Positions 46,220 to 56,939 of a stretch of DNA of 64,000 bases are shown piece by piece. The position numbers and the translations under genes are program-made. Source of the DNA: Terrabacter sp. Root85 (GTDB lineage: Bacteria > Actinomycetota > Actinomycetes > Actinomycetales > Dermatophilaceae); contig NZ_LMIW01000011.1 of assembly GCF_001429185.1 (NCBI RefSeq), positions 124,001 through 188,000 on the forward strand, written 5' to 3'. The notes below the pieces were generated by a model. It was not told the origin of the DNA. It saw only the letters and a program-made list of their open reading frames with translations, and ran no database searches. Position 1 is the first letter of the stretch. Every line of letters begins with the position of its first letter.

Positions 46220-47209
46220 GTGACGACCGAACCCACCCCCATCGTGCTCGACGTCGACACCGGAGTCGACGACGCCTGCGCCCTGCTCCTCGCCGCCCTG
46301 CACCCGGCCCTCGACCTGCGCGCCGTGACGTGCGTCGGCGGCAACGCCCCCGTCGACGACGTCGTGCGCAACACGCTGCTCGTCCTCGAGACCGCGGGAC
46401 GCACTGACGTCCCGGTGGGCCGGGGTGCCGAGCGCCCCCTGCTGGAGCCGCCCGTCGACGCCCGCCACGTGCACGGGGACGACGGCATGGGTGACCTGGG
46501 CTGGCCGCCCGCCGCCATGAAGGCCGACCCGCGCCACGCCGTCGAGCTGCTGCGCGACGTCTGCCGTGAGGCCGCGGAGCAGGAGCGCCCGGTCACGCTC
46601 GTGCCCCTCGCGCCGCTGACGAACATCGCCCTGCTGCTCCGGACCTACCCGGACGTCGTGTCGGGCATCTCCGAGATCGTCTTCATGGGCGGCGCCGCCA
46701 ACGTCGGCAACGCGACGGCGTCGGCCGAGTTCAACGTCTTCCACGACCCCGAGGCGGCGGCGATCGCACTCGACGCCGCGGCCGACCTCGGCATCCCGGT
46801 GACGATGTACGGCCTCGACGTCTTCTACGAGCCCGTCGTGTCGGCCGAGCTGGCCGACGAGCTCGTCTCTGTGGGTGGCCGGGGCCCCGCCGAGCTCGCG
46901 GGCAGCCTGATCCGCTTCCAGAACGCCCGCTTCGACCGGCCCGCGTCGACCATCGGTGACGCCGGCGCCGTCTGCGTCGTCATCGACCGGGCCGGGATCC
47001 GGACCGAGCCGCTGCCCCTGCGCGTCGAGCTCGCCGGCACGTGGTCACGGGGACGCACCATCGTCGACCGGCGCGACTGGAGCGGCGACATGGCCCACGA
47101 CCCGCACGGCGAGGCGCCGGTGCGCGTCGACGTGGCGCTCGAGGTCGACGGTCCCCGCTACGCACGGCTCTGGGCCGACACCGTGCTCGGCCGGGTGGGC
47201 GAGCGCTGA
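46220..47209 (+). CDS. Inosine-uridine preferring nucleoside hydrolase
   Basis: 329 residues. DVDTGVDDA at 11-19 is the calcium/ribose-binding Asp cluster of nucleoside N-ribohydrolases; VPLAPLTNIALLL and EFNVFHDPEAAAI are further hallmarks. It splits ribonucleosides into base and ribose. The ribokinase gene follows with stop and start sharing bases, so the freed ribose can be phosphorylated at once: a small salvage operon. GTG start, leaderless by its -10 position. Confidence 0.94.
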   Translation: MTTEPTPIVLDVDTGVDDACALLLAALHPALDLRAVTCVGGNAPVDDVVRNTLLVLETAGRTDVPVGRGAERPLLEPPVDARHVHGDDGMGDLGWPPAAMKADPRHAVELLRDVCREAAEQERPVTLVPLAPLTNIALLLRTYPDVVSGISEIVFMGGAANVGNATASAEFNVFHDPEAAAIALDAAADLGIPVTMYGLDVFYEPVVSAELADELVSVGGRGPAELAGSLIRFQNARFDRPASTIGDAGAVCVVIDRAGIRTEPLPLRVELAGTWSRGRTIVDRRDWSGDMAHDPHGEAPVRVDVALEVDGPRYARLWADTVLGRVGER

Positions 47210-48039
47210 TGGGCCGTGTCGTCGTCCTCGGCTCCCTCAACGTCGACGTCGTCATCCTGGTCGAGCGGCACCCGGTGCCCGGCGAGACCCTCCTCGGTGA
47301 GGCCGGGGGCACGTATGCCGGTGGTAAGGGTGGCAACCAGGCCGCGGCTGCCGCTCGGGCCGGGGCGGCCGTCTCGATGCTCGCCCGGGTCGGCGACGAC
47401 GGACCCGGCCGGGCCTACCTCGACCGCCTCACCGGTCTCGGCATCGACACCGCAGCGGTGTCGACGAGCGGAAGCGCCCCGACCGGCACGGCCTTCATCA
47501 CCGTCGACGAGCAGGGCGAGAACTCGATCATCGTCGTGGCCGGCGCCAACGGTGAGCGTGACCGGGCGCTCGTCGAGCAGGCTGGAGGGCTCGGACCCGG
47601 CGACGTGCTGCTCTGCTCGCTCGAGGTCGACCTCGCGACGGTGGCCGACGCCGCCCGCGCGGCCCACGCCGCGGGAGCCCGGGTCGTCCTCAACCTCGCG
47701 CCGTATGCCGCCCTGCCGCCCGACGTCATCGCGCTCGCCGACCCGGTCGTCGTCAACGAGTCGGAGATGCGCGACCTCGCCGACTCCGACCTCGTGCCGG
47801 AGTCGCTGCTCGTGACCTTCGGGGCAGCGGGCGCGCGCTGGGGTATGGACGGCGTGGACGGCATACCTGTGGCGAAGCGCGACCTCGGTGACACGGTCGG
47901 TGCCGGGGACGCGTTCTGCGGGGCGCTCGCAGCGGCGCTCGCCGGGGGAGCAGACCGTCAGGGCGCCCTCGAGGCGGCCAACGCGGCCGGCGCGGCCGCC
48001 GTGCGCTGGGTCGGGGCCCAGCCGGACGCCGCACTCTGA
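47209..48039 (+). CDS. rbsK: Ribokinase (PfkB family)
   Basis: 276 residues. GSLNVDVV at the start, GGKGGNQAAAAARAG (38-52), and the DTVGAGDAFCGALAAAL ATP/anion-hole segment (about 227-243) with the catalytic Asp. It makes ribose-5-phosphate. It overlaps the nucleoside hydrolase stop (TGATG), supporting co-translation and a nucleoside-salvage role. Slightly shorter than typical ribokinases (about 300) but complete. Confidence 0.92.
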   Translation: MGRVVVLGSLNVDVVILVERHPVPGETLLGEAGGTYAGGKGGNQAAAAARAGAAVSMLARVGDDGPGRAYLDRLTGLGIDTAAVSTSGSAPTGTAFITVDEQGENSIIVVAGANGERDRALVEQAGGLGPGDVLLCSLEVDLATVADAARAAHAAGARVVLNLAPYAALPPDVIALADPVVVNESEMRDLADSDLVPESLLVTFGAAGARWGMDGVDGIPVAKRDLGDTVGAGDAFCGALAAALAGGADRQGALEAANAAGAAAVRWVGAQPDAAL

Positions 48040-48053
48040 CCCCCACCCCACCC

Positions 48054-48126
48054 CGCAACACACCGAGCAGGTCACGACCCACCAGGATCCGATCCCGGTG
48101 GGTCGTGACCTACTCGATGTGTTGCG
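48054..48126. repeat. 73-bp near-perfect palindrome (36-bp arms)
   Basis: The left arm (48054-48089) pairs with the right arm (48091-48126) around a single base at 48090; 33 of 36 positions match. The ends are CGCAACACA and TGTGTTGCG and the middle has GTCACGACCCACC. It begins 15 nt after the rbsK stop and ends 37 nt before the arsR -10. It may be a terminator or a mobile palindromic repeat. Confidence 0.85.
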
Positions 48127-48144
48127 AACAGGCGTACCTTGTGC

Positions 48145-48168
48145 GTTACGTAACTCAAGGGTTACCCT
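48145..48168 (+). promoter_or_regulatory. Promoter/operator of the arsR-AHSA1 pair
   Basis: The palindrome GTTACGTAAC (48145-48154) and GGGTTACCC (48159-48167) overlap a TACCCT -10 (48163-48168), which ends 6 nt before the GTG. Likely an autorepression site for the ArsR protein. Confidence 0.5.
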
Positions 48169-48174
48169 TTGGTC

Positions 48175-48510
48175 GTGAGTGGGACCTGGGACGCGTTGAC
48201 CGACCCGACACGGCGGACCATCGTCGAGCACCTCGCCCGTGAGGAGCTGACGGCCGGCGAGGTCGCGGCGCTCTTCGACGCCGCGCGGCCGGGGATCTCG
48301 AGGCACCTGCGCGTGCTGCGGGAGGCCGGTGTCGTCGAGGCCGAGGCCGTCGGGCAACGGCGCGTCTACCGGCTCGCGCCGGGCGCCCTCGACGAGGTCG
48401 AGCAGTGGTGCCGCGAGGTCCGCTCGTTCTGGGGGCGGCGCCTCGACGCCCTCGACACCGAGATCGCCCGCGGCGCGCGGGCCCGACGACAGGGACAGGG
48501 ACACCGATGA
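48175..48510 (+). CDS. ArsR-family HTH transcriptional regulator
   Basis: 111 residues. Winged helix: WDALTDPTRRTIVEHL, LTAGEVAALFDAARPGISRHLRVLREAGVV (recognition helix) and a beta-wing GQRRVYRL. No metal-binding cysteines, so it is the non-metal subgroup (SdpR-like) that usually travels with an AHSA1/SRPBCC gene, as here. The GTG at 48175 is chosen because TACCCT lies 6 nt upstream; a TTG two codons earlier is possible. Its stop overlaps the next ATG. Confidence 0.92.
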   Translation: MSGTWDALTDPTRRTIVEHLAREELTAGEVAALFDAARPGISRHLRVLREAGVVEAEAVGQRRVYRLAPGALDEVEQWCREVRSFWGRRLDALDTEIARGARARRQGQGHR

Positions 48511-48995
48511 GCGAGCTGACGCAGGTGCTGGGCCGGATCGAGCGCGACGGCGAGGAGGTGGCGGTCGTCTTCGACCGGCACTACGCGACGTCGCCCGACG
48601 ACCTCTGGCGGGCGTGCACCGAGCCCGACCGCCTCGCGCGTTGGTTCGCCCCCGTCCAGGGGGAGCTGCGACCCGGTGGCGACTTCACCATCCACTTCGA
48701 CGACGCCGACACCCCGGTGTGCCGCGTGGTGGTGTGCGAGGCGCCGAGCCGGCTCGTCTGGGAGTGGCCGCTCGGCGACGTGCGGTCGGTCGTCACCGCC
48801 GAGGTCATCGCCGACGGGGAGGGCGCCCGCCTGCACCTGCGGCACGAGCGGCTCACCGGCGCCCAGGCAGCGGGGTATGCCGCGGGCTGGGACACCTACG
48901 TGCGTCGCCTGGAGTCGGACGTCGCTGATGCTGCGATGGCGGACTGGGACGCCACGTGGAGCGCCCTGCACGCGCTCTACGCCGCCATCGCCTGA
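48507..48995 (+). CDS. AHSA1/SRPBCC-domain protein
   Basis: 162 residues of the START-like Aha1 type: HYATSPDDLWRACTEPDRLARWFAPVQGELRPGGDF, then strands ending in GWDTYVRRLE. These proteins bind hydrophobic ligands in a deep pocket; physiological ligands are mostly unknown. The overlap with the ArsR gene (ATGA) and the shared promoter suggest the pair responds to one compound. Confidence 0.9.
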   Translation: MSELTQVLGRIERDGEEVAVVFDRHYATSPDDLWRACTEPDRLARWFAPVQGELRPGGDFTIHFDDADTPVCRVVVCEAPSRLVWEWPLGDVRSVVTAEVIADGEGARLHLRHERLTGAQAAGYAAGWDTYVRRLESDVADAAMADWDATWSALHALYAAIA

Positions 48996-49149
48996 AGCCC
49001 GTGGCGGCCGTCGCGCTCGGTCGAGGAGCGCCGAGGCGTCTGTTGCCGGGAGCGGCATCGGCGGCGGGCCGCTGACGCTGGAACGCCACGTCGGAGACGG
49101 ACGCCCGCCGACGCTGCACGCCGCGAGCGGCGGCGGTCGCTTTGGCAGC

Positions 49150-49234
49150 CGGGGGTGCCGGTCAGCCGGGGCTGCCGGTCAGGCGGGGGTGCCGGTCAGG
49201 CGGGGGTGCCGGTCAGGCGGGGGTGCCGGTCAGG
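49150..49234. repeat. 17-bp tandem repeat at a gene 3' end
   Basis: Five contiguous 17-bp units (start positions 49150, 49167, 49184, 49201, 49218), consensus CGGGGGTGCCGGTCAGG. Unit 5 contains the stop codon of the methyltransferase gene and the gene's last codons resemble the unit, so the array grew by duplication of the gene end. Confidence 0.9.
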
Positions 49235-50471
49235 CGGGGGTGACGACGAGGGCGACCTGGCCGCCTCCGACGCGTGTCAGGACGAGCGTCGCCTCCGAAC
49301 CGCCCTTGCCGCGGCCGGTCATCTTCAGCTGCCGGCGCAGCAGGTCGGCGTCGAGAGTCACGCCACGCTTCTTGATGGTCACCCGGTCGTGGCCGTGGTC
49401 GCGCAGCCAGCGGGCGAGCCGCTTCGTCGACAGGGGCATCGCCTCGACGACCCGGAAGCGCCGCGCCCACGGCAGCTCGCGCGCGACGCCGCTCGAGACG
49501 TAACCGACGCCCGTCGCGAGCTCGGCGCCGTCGACGGCCGCGACGAGCGCCCCCGTGAGCCCGGCCCGGATGACGGCCCGGTCCGGCTCGTAGAGCCACT
49601 CGCCGATGTCGGTCACCGACCCGAGGCCGGGTCTCTGGCCGCCGTCGACCGCATCCTGATCCGTGACGACGGACGTCGAGGTCTCGGTGCACACGGCGGC
49701 GGTCCGTCCGGCGGTCGCGACGAGCGGTCCCCACCAGACTGCGCACTCGAGCACCTCGCCGTGCCACGACGTCCACTGCGCCTCCGCCCCCGACGGGACC
49801 GAGCCGTGCGGGAACGCGGGGGAGAGCTTGGCCCCCGTCGCCGGCACCTGCTCCGCGAAGTCGAGCACCTGTGACCACGACGGCGAGATCGCGTCGAGCG
49901 AGAAGACGCGCTTCGTGCGCCCGCTGATGTCGGCCACGCCGGTGACGCGGCGGGCCGGGTCGAGCCACAGCCCGAGGTGCCGTCGCCCCTCGCCCTGCGG
50001 GAGGCGTACGTCCTCGGCGAGCCCGTGCGTCACCCGGGCTGACGGCCAGTGGCGCAGGTTGACCGCGGCGATGCGGGCGGTCGTGTCGTCGGCGTCGACG
50101 GCGTTGACGGTGAGGTCGAGACCGGCGAACGCCATGGCGTCGGCGCCCAGCCCGCACCCGAGGTCGTAGACGTCGCGGACCCCGGCAGCGGCGTACCGGT
50201 GGGCGTGTCGCGCGGCGATGGCGAGGCGCGTCGACTGCTCGAGCCCGTCGGAGGTGAAGAGCATGCCGGCAGCGAAGTCGCCGAACTTCTCGGTGCCGCG
50301 CGAGCGCAGCCGCGACTGGGTCATGGCGGCCGCGACGAGGTCGGCCGCGAAGCCCGCCTCGCGCAGTCGGCCCTGCAGGTGCAGCGAGCCGTCCTCGTCG
50401 TAGGGAGGCAGCGACTGGAGCAGGGCCCAGCCCTCACCTGCGGAGAGGCGATCGACCATGGCGGCATCCAT
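49230..50471 (-). CDS. SAM-dependent methyltransferase with THUMP-like domain
   Basis: 413 residues. A helical N-terminus (LPPYDEDGSLHLQGRLREAGF) is followed by a Rossmann methyltransferase core with motif I VYDLGCGLGADAMAFA (101-115), AVDADDTTARIAAVN and LWLDPARR; the C-terminal THUMP-like part has the basic GVTLDADLLRRQLKMTGRGKGG. Related proteins are predicted RNA methyltransferases, target unknown. The ATG at 50471 follows AGGATGAGG; longer frames upstream run into the groES promoter. Its 3' end is duplicated in a 17-bp tandem repeat. Confidence 0.85.
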   Translation of the reverse strand: MDAAMVDRLSAGEGWALLQSLPPYDEDGSLHLQGRLREAGFAADLVAAAMTQSRLRSRGTEKFGDFAAGMLFTSDGLEQSTRLAIAARHAHRYAAAGVRDVYDLGCGLGADAMAFAGLDLTVNAVDADDTTARIAAVNLRHWPSARVTHGLAEDVRLPQGEGRRHLGLWLDPARRVTGVADISGRTKRVFSLDAISPSWSQVLDFAEQVPATGAKLSPAFPHGSVPSGAEAQWTSWHGEVLECAVWWGPLVATAGRTAAVCTETSTSVVTDQDAVDGGQRPGLGSVTDIGEWLYEPDRAVIRAGLTGALVAAVDGAELATGVGYVSSGVARELPWARRFRVVEAMPLSTKRLARWLRDHGHDRVTIKKRGVTLDADLLRRQLKMTGRGKGGSEATLVLTRVGGGQVALVVTPA

Positions 50472-50530
50472 GACCTCATCCTGCCAGCGCCGGTGGGTGC
50501 GCCCGTCCGGGCCGCGGCGCGCCGACGAAT

Positions 50531-50557
50531 CTGGCACTCGACTTGACCGAGTGCTAA
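50531..50557. promoter_or_regulatory. CIRCE operator 1 (HrcA site) of groES
   Basis: CTGGCACTC (50531-50539), 9 nt, GAGTGCTAA (50549-50557): 7 of 9 left-arm bases and all of the right arm match the CIRCE consensus. The groES -35 falls in its spacer. Confidence 0.9.
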
Positions 50558-50572
50558 TGACAAACCTAGATT
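50543..50572 (+). promoter_or_regulatory. groES promoter
   Basis: TTGACC (50543-50548), 18-bp spacer, TAGATT (50567-50572). It lies between and partly within two CIRCE elements, so HrcA would block it. Confidence 0.75.
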
Positions 50573-50580
50573 TCATCCTG

Positions 50581-50607
50581 TTGGCACTCTCGACCTGAAA
50601 GTGCCAG
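50581..50607. promoter_or_regulatory. CIRCE-like operator 2 of groES
   Basis: TTGGCACTC (50581-50589), 9 nt, AAGTGCCAG (50599-50607). Same spacing as the first operator, with more departures from consensus. It covers the likely transcription start. Confidence 0.7.
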
Positions 50608-50709
50608 CACCCTCATCGAGGGAGGTCGACCCCCGCGACGGCGGCCAGCCTCGAAGAGCCCACAGTCCGTAGTCAGTTTTCCGACTGTCCCGAAGGGAAG
50701 GTCACCACC

Positions 50710-51006
50710 GTGTCGGTTTCCATCAAGCCGCTCGAAGACCGCATCGTCGTCAAGTCCCTCGAGGCCGAGCAGACCACTGCGTCCGGCCTCGTCATCCCGG
50801 ACACGGCCAAGGAGAAGCCCCAGGAGGGCGAGGTCCTCGCTGTCGGCCCCGGCCGCTTCAACGACACCGGCACCGAGCGCGTCCCGCTCGATGTCAAGGT
50901 CGGCGACAAGGTCATCTACAGCAAGTACGGCGGCACCGAGGTCAAGTACGGCGGCGAGGAGTTCCTGATCCTCTCGGCCCGCGACGTCCTCGCCATCGTC
51001 GGCTGA
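50710..51006 (+). CDS. groES: Co-chaperonin GroES
   Basis: 98 residues. [37 protein letters not shown] carries the mobile loop that docks on Gro[21 protein letters not shown] ends the fold. GTG start with GAAGGGAAGG upstream and a leader of over 100 nt. Two CIRCE sites indicate HrcA repression and heat induction. groEL follows 134 nt downstream after two hairpins, so partial termination may set their ratio. Confidence 0.97.
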   Translation: MSVSIKPLEDRIVVKSLEAEQTTASGLVIPDTAKEKPQEGEVLAVGPGRFNDTGTERVPLDVKVGDKVIYSKYGGTEVKYGGEEFLILSARDVLAIVG

Positions 51007-51026
51007 CCCAGCCGTATGCCGTGACC

Positions 51027-52757
<1,731 letters not shown>

Positions 52758-52823
52758 CCGACCGCGCGACACGGCATACGACCGGGGTCCTTGACGGGCC
52801 CTGGTCCCACGCCCCGGCACGAC

Positions 52824-52860
52824 AGCGAGGGCCGCTCCCCGACGGGGAGCGGCCCTCGCT
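52824..52860. terminator. Strong terminator after groEL
   Basis: Perfect 17-bp stem (52824-52840 with 52844-52860) and 3-nt loop; the arms begin AGCGAGGG and end CCCTCGCT. It lies between the convergent stops of groEL and whiB. Confidence 0.9.
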
Positions 52861-52952
52861 GCGTCTCGACCTCCGCGACCCCGTCGTGTCTCGCGGTCCG
52901 GTCGAGCGGCTGTGTCGGTCGTCGGCGGCGTGTGCCGGCGACCGTCAGACGG

Positions 52953-53240
52953 TCAGGAGGCCTCCTGGATGCCGTCGTAGAGGACCTCGCGCTCGGCCTC
53001 GGTCAGCCCGCCCCAGACGCCGTACGGCTCGCGGACCTCGAGGGCGTGCGAGCGGCACTGGGCCACGACGGGACAGGCGGCGCACACGGCCTTGGCCTGG
53101 GCGTCCCGGTTGCGACGGCGTGGGCCGCGCTCGCCCTCGGGGTGGAAGAAGACCTCGGGGCTGACGCCTCGGCAGGCCCCGTCCAGCTGCCAGTCCCAGA
53201 GGTCGGCTACCGGTCCGGGCAGGCGGGTGATCTCGGCCAT
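52953..53240 (-). CDS. whiB: WhiB-family iron-sulfur transcription factor
   Basis: 95 residues. Four cysteines (23, 53, 56, 62) in the C-x29-C-x2-C-x5-C pattern bind a [4Fe-4S] cluster. GVWGGLT forms the beta turn that contacts the principal sigma factor. The groEL1 neighbour and divergent sigma gene match whiB3 (Rv3416) in M. tuberculosis, so a WhiB3-like redox or acid-stress role is likely. The promoter lies in the 330-bp divergent region with a 16-bp palindrome. Confidence 0.93.
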   Translation of the reverse strand: MAEITRLPGPVADLWDWQLDGACRGVSPEVFFHPEGERGPRRRNRDAQAKAVCAACPVVAQCRSHALEVREPYGVWGGLTEAEREVLYDGIQEAS

Positions 53241-53570
53241 GAACTCGTCTCTCGGTCGGGCGGGGGTGCCCGCCGTGTCGTACCGGCCCGCTCGGTGCGT
53301 GTGGTGGGTCGCGGGACCGCGGAATCGACGCTAACCGGGCACGCGATCACGGATAAAGAGCGGAATCTTAAGGACTTGTTCAAGAATTGCCATCTGGATG
53401 GCATGCTCGTCCAAGGAGTCGGATCCGACCATCCGAACTCGTCCCGAGGGGTCCGTTCGCACTACCATGGCCCCGCTCTGGGCGAGCACCGACGGGGGCG
53501 CAGACGAAGACGGCGGCGCAGACGAAGGCGTCGCCTGCACAGACAACAGTTCGGGGGGACGAGGACTCAC
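53241..53570. promoter_or_regulatory. Divergent whiB/sigma regulatory region with 16-bp palindrome
   Basis: 330 bp without a gene. It contains a locally AT-rich patch (about 53350-53400) and the perfect palindrome TGCCATC-TG-GATGGCA (53388-53403), a good operator candidate able to control both directions. I see no unambiguous -35/-10 pair. Confidence 0.55.
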
Positions 53571-54200
53571 ATGGGTCTTGGTTGGTCCACGCACACCGGC
53601 GTAACACCCGGCGGCGTTGGTGCGATGGAGCGGATGGACGCTCCATCGCTTCGTGAGCTCGCGGCCCTCGCCGCGCGTGACGACAACGCGCGCGACGTGC
53701 TGCTGGCGCGCGTCAGGGACATGGCCCTGCGGTACTCCCGCGTCCGCCTCGGCCGCTTCGGCGCCGAGGACACAGCCCAGGACGTCGCTCAGGAGGTGTG
53801 CATGGCCGTCGTGACCGCCCTGCCGACCTACCAGGAGCGCGGGCTGCCGTTCGAGGCGTTCGTCTACACCATCACCTCCCGCAAGCTCGCCGACGCCCAG
53901 CGTGCCGCGATGCGCGGACCCTCACCCGTGGCCGACGTCCCCGACGGACCTGACGACGGTCCGTCGCCCGAGTACGTCGCCGTCATGCGCGACGACGCCG
54001 CGACGGCGATGGCCCTCATGCAGCAGCTGCCCGGCCAGCAGCGCGAGATCCTCACGCTGCGCGTCGCCGTCGGCATGAGCACCGACGAGACCGCGGCCGC
54101 GCTCGGCATGTCTGCCGGCGCGATCCGTGTCGCCCAGCACCGGGCTCTGACGAGGCTCCGCGCGATGATCGCCGAGGCCGGAGCGGGTGACGTCGCGTGA
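53571..54200 (+). CDS. sigD: ECF-like sigma factor, SigD type
   Basis: 209 residues. Region 2 (RDVLLARVRDMALRYSRVRLGRFGAEDTAQDVAQEVCMAVVTALPTY) and region 4 (MQQLPGQQREILTLRVAVGMSTDETAAALGMSAGAIRVAQHRALTRLR) are joined by a short acidic linker. ATG at 53571 follows GAGGA; ATG at 53634 is possible. The order whiB3-sigD-rsdA-guaB2 matches M. tuberculosis Rv3416-Rv3411c. The next gene overlaps by 4 nt and encodes its likely anti-sigma factor. Confidence 0.9.
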   Translation: MGLGWSTHTGVTPGGVGAMERMDAPSLRELAALAARDDNARDVLLARVRDMALRYSRVRLGRFGAEDTAQDVAQEVCMAVVTALPTYQERGLPFEAFVYTITSRKLADAQRAAMRGPSPVADVPDGPDDGPSPEYVAVMRDDAATAMALMQQLPGQQREILTLRVAVGMSTDETAAALGMSAGAIRVAQHRALTRLRAMIAEAGAGDVA

Positions 54201-55273
54201 ACGACCTGTCTCCCATGAGCGACCTCATCGCCGACGACCTGCTGCTCGACCGCCTCGCCGGCCGCGTAGACGCCGGGTCCGAGCCGGTCGTCGCGTTGCT
54301 CGGTGCCCTCGCGGCCCACGCCGACACCCCGCTGCCCTCGCGCACCGGGCGCCGACGGATCGCCAACAAGCACCGCTACCTCGGGGCCTTCGCGGCCCTC
54401 GCGGTCGCAGCGTCCGGTGCCGGGGTCGCGGCCGCCGTCACGCTCCCGACCAACGGTCCGAGCCAGGCCGACCGCGCCCGCATCGTCAAGAAGATGGACG
54501 AGAGCGCCCGGAGCGACAGCCCCAGCGCGCTGCTGGCGCGCCTCGGCCTCCCGCAGACCTCGGGCACCACCGAGGCCAGGGGACTCGTCCTCGCGCGCGC
54601 CGAGGACGGCACGATCGTGCTGCTGCCCGCCGCGGTGGTCGCCGCCCAGGGCCGCGCGGCTGCTGCGGGGACCAACGGCATGCCCGGCGCCGTCGCCGGT
54701 GCGGAGGGCGGGCGTCCGGTCGCGAACGGTCTGAACGGCGGGCAGAAGGGCCAGACCGGCAACGGCCAGACCGGAGGCGGTCAGGTCGGAAGCGGTCAGG
54801 TCGGCAACCCGCAGGGCGGCACCGCGGCCGGCGGTGGCCAGACCGGCACGCCGCAGGCGACGAACAACGGCAAGAAGCCAGCCGTCGGCACCAAGGGCGG
54901 GAAGAAGGCCACCATGACGCCGACGGCCACGCCGACTCCCACCCCGACGGGCACGTCCGAGGTCGTCCCGCAGGCCACGCTCGCCACGAGCACCCCCACC
55001 GCCCCGGCGTCCAAGACGCGCGCGACCGGCCCCGTCCGTCCGCGCCCGACCGGAACCACCGGCGGCTCGAGCGGATCGGGATCGTCCGGCACGTCCGGCA
55101 GCACGAGCGACGGCACCAGCGGCACCAGCGGCACCAGCGGCACCAGCGGCACCAGCGGCACCGACGGCACCGACGGTCTCACCGACACCCTGTCGGGCAC
55201 GCTCGACGGCGCCGCCTCGACGACAGCGGGCGTCGTCGGCGCCCTCACGCTGCCCGTCGTGCCCACCCTCTGA
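54197..55273 (+). CDS. rsdA: RsdA-like membrane anti-sigma-D factor
   Basis: 358 residues. The N-terminus (LIADDLLLDRLAGRVDAGSEPVVALLGALAAHAD, 10-43) matches the sigma-D-binding helix region of RsdA. One membrane helix (about 61-81) is followed by an external Gly/Thr/Ser/Pro-rich region of about 270 residues. GTG start overlaps the sigma gene stop. In M. tuberculosis RsdA (Rv3413c) is degraded to free SigD. The exterior holds GTS repeats coded by five perfect 9-bp units (GGCACCAGC, about 55108-55152), so length variation between strains is likely. Confidence 0.85.
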   Translation: MNDLSPMSDLIADDLLLDRLAGRVDAGSEPVVALLGALAAHADTPLPSRTGRRRIANKHRYLGAFAALAVAASGAGVAAAVTLPTNGPSQADRARIVKKMDESARSDSPSALLARLGLPQTSGTTEARGLVLARAEDGTIVLLPAAVVAAQGRAAAAGTNGMPGAVAGAEGGRPVANGLNGGQKGQTGNGQTGGGQVGSGQVGNPQGGTAAGGGQTGTPQATNNGKKPAVGTKGGKKATMTPTATPTPTPTGTSEVVPQATLATSTPTAPASKTRATGPVRPRPTGTTGGSSGSGSSGTSGSTSDGTSGTSGTSGTSGTSGTDGTDGLTDTLSGTLDGAASTTAGVVGALTLPVVPTL

Positions 55274-55303
55274 GGCACGTTCGGTCGCGCCCTCGGCAGC
55301 CCG

Positions 55304-56833
<1,530 letters not shown>

Positions 56834-56868
56834 CACCGCGCTCCGGGCCCCCCGGCGCACCACCCGAT

Positions 56869-56909
56869 GACGTATGCCGTCCCGCGGAGCCCGCCGGACG
56901 GCATACGTC
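56869..56909. terminator. Hairpin with paired GTATGCCG arms between guaB and guaB3
   Basis: GACGTATGCCGTCC (56869-56882) and its exact complement (56896-56909) form a 14-bp stem with a 13-nt loop, 35 nt after the guaB stop. It separates guaB from the leaderless guaB3 promoter. Confidence 0.85.
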
Positions 56910-56927
56910 CGCTCGTGGCCGGGTCGG

Positions 56928-56933
56928 TAGGAT
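56928..56933 (+). promoter_or_regulatory. -10 element, leaderless guaB3 transcript
   Basis: TAGGAT ends 6 nt before the guaB3 GTG. Confidence 0.55.
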
Positions 56934-56939
56934 CGGCCG

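Noticed and set aside
51014-51020. GTATGCCG as the binding site of a single transcription factor
   Set aside because: Most copies are deep inside coding sequences or after stop codons rather than in promoters, which does not fit a regulator's operator set.
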